Assembly: GCA_015231775.1 (NCBI GenBank)
Contig: JADGAY010000021.1
Location: 1-34,627 of the forward strand
Reading direction: 5' to 3'
Origin: Magnetococcales bacterium
GTDB taxonomy: Bacteria > Pseudomonadota > Magnetococcia > Magnetococcales > Magnetaquicoccaceae
DNA length: 34,627 nucleotides
Under the pieces are notes generated by a model. That model had not been told where the DNA came from, ran no database searches, and saw only the letters and a list, made by a program, of their open reading frames with translations. The stretch's first letter is position 1; each line of letters starts with the position of its first letter. The position numbers and the translations under genes were made by a program. Below are positions 30,292-34,627 of this stretch, piece after piece.

Positions 30292-32208
30292 ATGAAAAAA
30301 ACCATGACCCTCTCCCTTTTTTGCCTTTTCCCTGCGTTGGCATGGGATGCGAACGCGGGGGACACCGACAATGCCCAATCATCGAAATGGGAACTCTCCG
30401 GTTACATCAAGAACGAAACCGGCATGTTCCAGAAGGGCGGTCCGGTGATCGGGGAACGCACCAGCGTCTCCGACACCCGTGAGCACAATGGTGGCGATCT
30501 CTCCAAGTTCGAGAACAGCCTGGTTCTTTACCTCAATGGCGAGCTGTTCCCCAACGCCAAATTGCATGCCCAGTTCAATGGGGTCTACGATTCCGAGGCG
30601 ATTGACGGGTACAAGGAACACAAGAACCACTCCCAGCAGGATGCGCTGCGTGAGTTGTACATCGACTCCAAGGTCGGGAACAATTTCGACCTCAGACTCG
30701 GCAAGCAGCAACTGGTGTGGGGTACCGCCGACGGCATCAAACTGCTCGACATCATCAACCCCACCGACTGGCGCGAGTTCAACCAGAACACCATGGATGA
30801 GTCGCGCATCACGGTGTGGATGGCCAAGGGCGATCTCAACCTCACCCCCAAGGACAACCTTCAGTTCGTGGTCTCCCAACGCCATGAAAGCCGCATTCCG
30901 GGTCTGAACGCCGATGGCGACTCGGGTCAACCGTTCATCATGAAGGGTGTGGATTCGATCACCGGACCGGTGAACGGTTTCAAAAGCATCGTGCCGGAGA
31001 TGGGCGCCATTTCGCGCTCATTCTTCAACTTTGCCGCGGGCGGGGCCTTTGGCGCGGGGGTCACCCTCAACCAGATCACCAACATGACCGTCAATGATTT
31101 CGCCAGCAATCCGAATCCCATGGGCAATGGAGTCACCGGCGCCAACATGCTCAACGGCATGGCCTACACCTATCCTGCCGCGCAGGGGGGCATCAGCGGC
31201 AAGACCAACCTGGTGGACGGCGGCACGGCCAATTGGAACGTCAACAATCCCAATTCGGTCTTCGAATACATGTCCAACGCCACCTTCGCCACCTTCGACG
31301 CTTTTGTGGGTGCCAAGACCGCCTATGTGCGCGATTATCCGGATGAGATCGCCCCCAATCTCGGCTTGCGCTACAAGAGCACCCTGGGACGGGATTTCAA
31401 CTACTCCCTCAACTATCTGTGGCACTACGACCCGAACCCCTACATCGAGATGTCGTGGAAGGGAGACAACGGCGAGACCCTGACCCCGGTCACCACCGTG
31501 AACCCGGCAGGGCTTTCCGGCCCCACCACCACCGTCACCCTGCCCGGATACGGCGGCGCGGCGGGCAAGGCCCCGACCCTGACCTTCACCGAGAAGCTCA
31601 ACCGCATCCACAGCATGGGTGCGGCCTTCGACACCACGTTTGACACCGCGGCTCTGGGCCCGGTGGTGGGACGGGGTGAGTTCCTCTATCAGAAGGGGAC
31701 CAAGACCCCGGTCATCGACCGCACCAAGCTCGGCTACGGGGATCTGGTGGGTGGCATGAAGATGGAAGAGGCTGACCAGTTCAAATATGTCCTGGGCACG
31801 GATCTCACCTTCTTCACCAATCTCATGGTCAACATGCAGTTCATCCAGTTCATCAACCTGGACTATGTGGATGAGGCCGGCACCAACGGCGCCAACTCGG
31901 GTCGCTACACCGGGGATCAGGCCACGTTGAGCTTGACCAATGGCCTGCGCAAGGGGGCCAAGTATCGTGAGTTCGTCTCGCTCTTTTTCTCCAAGCCTTT
32001 TGGCGCCGAGCAGCAGGGCCGGGTCAACAACATCACCATCGCCGAGGAGAGTGGCGGCTACTGGAACCGTTTCGATGTCGAATACGGCTTCACCAATGCC
32101 GTCATCGGCACCGCGGAAGTCAACAACTACTGGGGCAACGAAGATACGATGTTCGGCCAGTTCAAGAACAGCAGCAACATTCAGGTTGGCCTGAAGTATC
32201 TTTTCTAG
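30292..32208 (+). CDS. DUF1302 family outer-membrane protein
   Basis: Protein of 638 residues with a signal peptide (cleavage likely after DANA, about residue 22). It is rich in Gly, Asn, Thr and aromatic residues with alternating strand patterns and ends in aromatic GLKYLF, the usual C-terminal signal for outer-membrane beta-barrel insertion. Family landmarks are KWELSGYIKNETGMF, the segment LYIDSKVGNNFDLRLGKQQLVWGTADGIKLLDIINPTDWREF and the later YSLNYLWHYDPNP. DUF1302 proteins are predicted porin-like barrels found with LolA-like proteins and MMPL/RND transporters. The ATG at 30292 has AGGA upstream. It probably provides the outer-membrane step for the transporter encoded next. The substrate is unknown. 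Confidence 0.88.
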   Translation: MKKTMTLSLFCLFPALAWDANAGDTDNAQSSKWELSGYIKNETGMFQKGGPVIGERTSVSDTREHNGGDLSKFENSLVLYLNGELFPNAKLHAQFNGVYDSEAIDGYKEHKNHSQQDALRELYIDSKVGNNFDLRLGKQQLVWGTADGIKLLDIINPTDWREFNQNTMDESRITVWMAKGDLNLTPKDNLQFVVSQRHESRIPGLNADGDSGQPFIMKGVDSITGPVNGFKSIVPEMGAISRSFFNFAAGGAFGAGVTLNQITNMTVNDFASNPNPMGNGVTGANMLNGMAYTYPAAQGGISGKTNLVDGGTANWNVNNPNSVFEYMSNATFATFDAFVGAKTAYVRDYPDEIAPNLGLRYKSTLGRDFNYSLNYLWHYDPNPYIEMSWKGDNGETLTPVTTVNPAGLSGPTTTVTLPGYGGAAGKAPTLTFTEKLNRIHSMGAAFDTTFDTAALGPVVGRGEFLYQKGTKTPVIDRTKLGYGDLVGGMKMEEADQFKYVLGTDLTFFTNLMVNMQFIQFINLDYVDEAGTNGANSGRYTGDQATLSLTNGLRKGAKYREFVSLFFSKPFGAEQQGRVNNITIAEESGGYWNRFDVEYGFTNAVIGTAEVNNYWGNEDTMFGQFKNSSNIQVGLKYLF

Positions 32209-32219
32209 TGTGATGCTCC

Positions 32220-32271
32220 AACCCGGATCCGACGGTTGTGGGTAACGACCCGCAGTCGTTGGATCCGGGTT
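32220..32271 (+). terminator. Strong hairpin between the DUF1302 and RND genes
   Basis: Perfect 11-bp arms AACCCGGATCC (32220-32230) and GGATCCGGGTT (32261-32271) enclose a smaller hairpin GGGTAACGACCC at 32240-32251. There is no T run after it, so it is more likely an mRNA stabiliser or attenuator within the operon than a full terminator. It lies 11 bp past the DUF1302 stop. Confidence 0.55.
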
Positions 32272-32349
32272 CCCATCATCAAGACCCACGGGAGCGGTTT
32301 GCCGCCGCGCCCGTTCTCTCCTTTTTCATCCGGGATCTCGGAGGCTCCA

Positions 32350-34627
32350 TGTCCAAATCGATCAGCCGGCTGTACGCCGAATTCGCCATGGCTCACAGAC
32401 GGGTGATCGTCTGGGGAGTGTTGCTGGTCACCCTGTTTTTGGCCCCCATGATCCGCTATCTGGACATCCGCAACGATCCGGACACCCTGTTGCCCGCCAG
32501 CAACCGCTACGTCGCGACCAATCTCTACGCCGAGAAGAAATTCGGCATGGGAAACCTGATGGTGGTCGGCATCGAGGTGAAGGAAGGGGATATCTATCAG
32601 CCCTGGTTGATCAATCTGGTGCAGGAGATCCACAACAAACTGGAAAAACTGCCCAACTCCCGAGCCAATAACTTCCTCTCCCTGGCGGCCCAGAAGGTGA
32701 AATTCATGGGCGCGGATGCCAATGGTCTGGTGTTCAAGCGTTTGATCCCCACCTCCGGCATCGATACCAAGGATGCCAAGCTCGCCGCGGAGCAACTCGC
32801 CTTTCTGAAAACCGGTCTGGAAGAGAATCCGGTCATGGCCCCCATGCTGCTCTATCAGCAGGATGCCAGTGGCAAGCGGTGTCAATACGGTCAAACCGGA
32901 TGCACCACCCGCGGAACCTTCGTCATCGCCGATTACGACGATGGGGTCAAGGAGCGTTATCTCACCTGGGTGCGCACCCTGCTTGCCGAGCTGGAACCCT
33001 ACAAGAAGGATGACCGCATCCGGGTTCTGGTGGCCGGCGAACCCTATTTCCTCTCCTACATGCTGCTGGATCTGGTCAATCACTGGTGGTTGTACGCCCT
33101 GTCCCTGGTCATCGTATTGTTGATGCTGCTGCGGGAGTGTCGCAGTTTGCTGGGGGCGCTGTTCCCCATGTATGGGGTGCTGACCACGATCATCTGGACC
33201 ACCGGGGTTATGGGACTGTCGGGTTTCCTGTTGACCACGATGATGGTCCTGACCCCGATGTTGCTGTTGGCCATCGGCATGGGTCACGCCGTGCAGGTGG
33301 CACGACGCTTCATGCAGGAACACGACGTGTTCGGCAGTACCGAGGAGGCCGGCATCCGCGCCATCGAGCATACCCTGATCCCGGCGGCGTTGTGCGTGGT
33401 GACCGGGGTGGCCGGTTTCGCGACCCTCGGGTTCGTGGATATCTCGTTCTACAAGGATTACGCCTACTTCGGCATCTTCGGGCTGATCACCCTGCTGCTC
33501 ACCACCACCACCATGATTCCGCTGTTGATGGTGATGTTCCCCATGCGCGCCTCTGGCATCAGCCAGGCGGAAAAAGAGTACAACTGGCGTCGGGAACGTC
33601 ACATCGCCACGGTTTTGACCCGTTTTCTGACCCGGCCTGGAACCCAGTGGATTCCGGTGGGCGTGGTGGTGGCCCTGATGGTGTTGTCGTTGCACTACAC
33701 CGGCATTCTCCATGGCACCCGCGCCGATCTCATGCCCGGCGTGGAGAAGGGGATCAACTACGCCCATGCCGCCTTCAAGGAGAGTTCACGGGTCATCCAG
33801 GATATCAACCGACTCGGGGAGATCATGCCCGGCGTGATCTCGCTCAACATTCCGATTCGCGGCAAGGCCCCCCTTAAACCCCGTTGCGGGCAGGATGGCG
33901 CCGTGCCTCCGAACTGTCATGATCCGGCCACCATGGGCGAACAGGGGATTTTCAACGACGCGGATGTGATGGCCGATCTGGCCCGCATGGAGGATTGGAT
34001 GCGCAAGCACCCCTCCATCGGCTTCACCGGCTCCTATGCCCAGTATCTCAAGCTTGTCAACATGTTGCTCTCCGCCGAACCGGGCGAAAAGACCGACATG
34101 GCGCAGTTCGCCATTCCGGATACCGCCTTTTTGAAGGCCGCGGATCCGGATGACACGCGCAATCCCAACGAAATGATCGCGTTGTACAATGGCCTGCTCT
34201 CCATGATGACCAGTCAGGGTGATCTGGATTCGTTCGTGGATTCGAAAAGCTGGAACGAAGGGGTGGTGTTGGGCTTCGTGAACACCATGGATCCGGTGTT
34301 GACCCATAAAGTCGTCGCCGATATTCAGGGCTACATCGAGGCCCACAAGAACGATCCCGGTTTCAGCAAGGTGCATTTCGGTCTGCGCAATGGGGATACG
34401 TCGGGGGATACCAATGAACTCTCCCAGCCTGGGCCCAACTATCTCGCTCCGGGCATTGGCGGATTCCTGGGCGCCACGGAGGCGACCTGGGAGGTCAGCA
34501 TGGAGAATTGGCTCTCCTCGCCCATTGAGACCGGGGTGGTGATTTTCCTGATCACCGGTTTGATGTTCCGAAACTGGGCGATCTCGTTGCTGCTCACGGT
34601 CATGTTGGCGGTCACCCTGTTCACCCA
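32350..34627 (+). CDS. RND superfamily transporter, MMPL type (cut by window end)
   Basis: The frame is open from ATG 32350 to the window end, giving 759 residues of an inner-membrane RND/MMPL exporter whose C-terminus is missing. TM1 is about residues 19-36, followed by a periplasmic domain (about 40-235, starting RNDPDTLLPA). A TM block at about 240-400 contains LAIGMGHAVQVARRFMQEH. TM7 is about 432-450, then comes the second periplasmic domain, which ends before a TM stretch starting at about 727. Such pumps use proton flow to move lipids or hydrophobic compounds to periplasmic carriers. Each periplasmic loop carries a Cys pair (RCQYGQTGC and CGQDGAVPPNC) that could form disulfides. GGAGG precedes the start closely (4 bp). 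It completes the cluster with the LolA-like and DUF1302 proteins. Confidence 0.93.

Noticed and set aside
31018-32289. Minus-strand open frame opposite the DUF1302 gene
   Set aside because: DUF1302 with its signal peptide and C-terminal aromatic end is the real gene; the antisense product has no recognisable domain.
32205-33767. Minus-strand open frame opposite the RND transporter
   Set aside because: The plus strand gives a clear RND protein with membrane helices; the antisense product is His/Gln/Gly-rich and has no membrane or family motif.

Overview
The window looks like a GC-rich proteobacterial chromosome segment, with an AT-richer, poorly coding left end of about 0.5-1 kb. Three features suggest a relative of the magnetotactic cocci (Magnetococcales / Etaproteobacteria): a very divergent two-subunit ATP citrate lyase of the kind known from strain MC-1, a tandem hemerythrin protein with a multi-PAS hybrid kinase nearby, and dispersed A-rich double-hairpin repeats. 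This placement is inference; no rRNA or magnetosome gene is present.

Layout. 1-1177: a possible mobile-element end abutting the 3' end of tRNA-Arg(CCG), with paired 9-bp direct repeats that resemble integrase arm sites. 1496-6605: trxA converges on a housekeeping operon read leftward, yggS - TPR/SPOR protein - proC - yggT - yggU. 6941-10259: an unrecognised 677-aa protein and a soluble Ser/Thr kinase with a changed HRD motif, then a convergent DUF47/PhoU-like gene. 11291-14421 (minus): a tightly overlapping operon of WbqC-like protein, two tandem five-bladed-propeller glycosidase-like paralogues and a GNAT acetyltransferase, probably for glycan modification. 14693-17598: a 911-aa hybrid histidine kinase with an ATGA-coupled 57-aa Cys-rich membrane protein. 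17608-19805 (minus): an ATGA-coupled pair of AlbA_2/GHKL protein and ParA-type ATPase. 20157-24336 (minus): aclB and aclA, behind tRNA-Asp(GTC). 25004-27313: a Zn-ribbon methyltransferase fused to an alpha/alpha-barrel-like domain. 27314-27964: a palindrome-rich intergenic region. 27965-28975: a double hemerythrin. 29306-34627: an outer-membrane-linked export cluster of LolA-like protein, DUF1302 porin-like protein and an RND/MMPL transporter cut by the window end.

How it fits together. The ACL genes point to citrate cleavage in a reverse TCA cycle, hence autotrophy under low oxygen. The hemerythrin, the PAS-rich kinase and the iron-associated small protein fit redox or oxygen sensing. The least explained items are the ParA/AlbA_2 module, the 677-aa protein and two families of dispersed palindromic repeats. 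One repeat has become the coding 3' end of the kinase, another lies between the two ACL genes, and several unique perfect palindromes are packed into single intergenic gaps.
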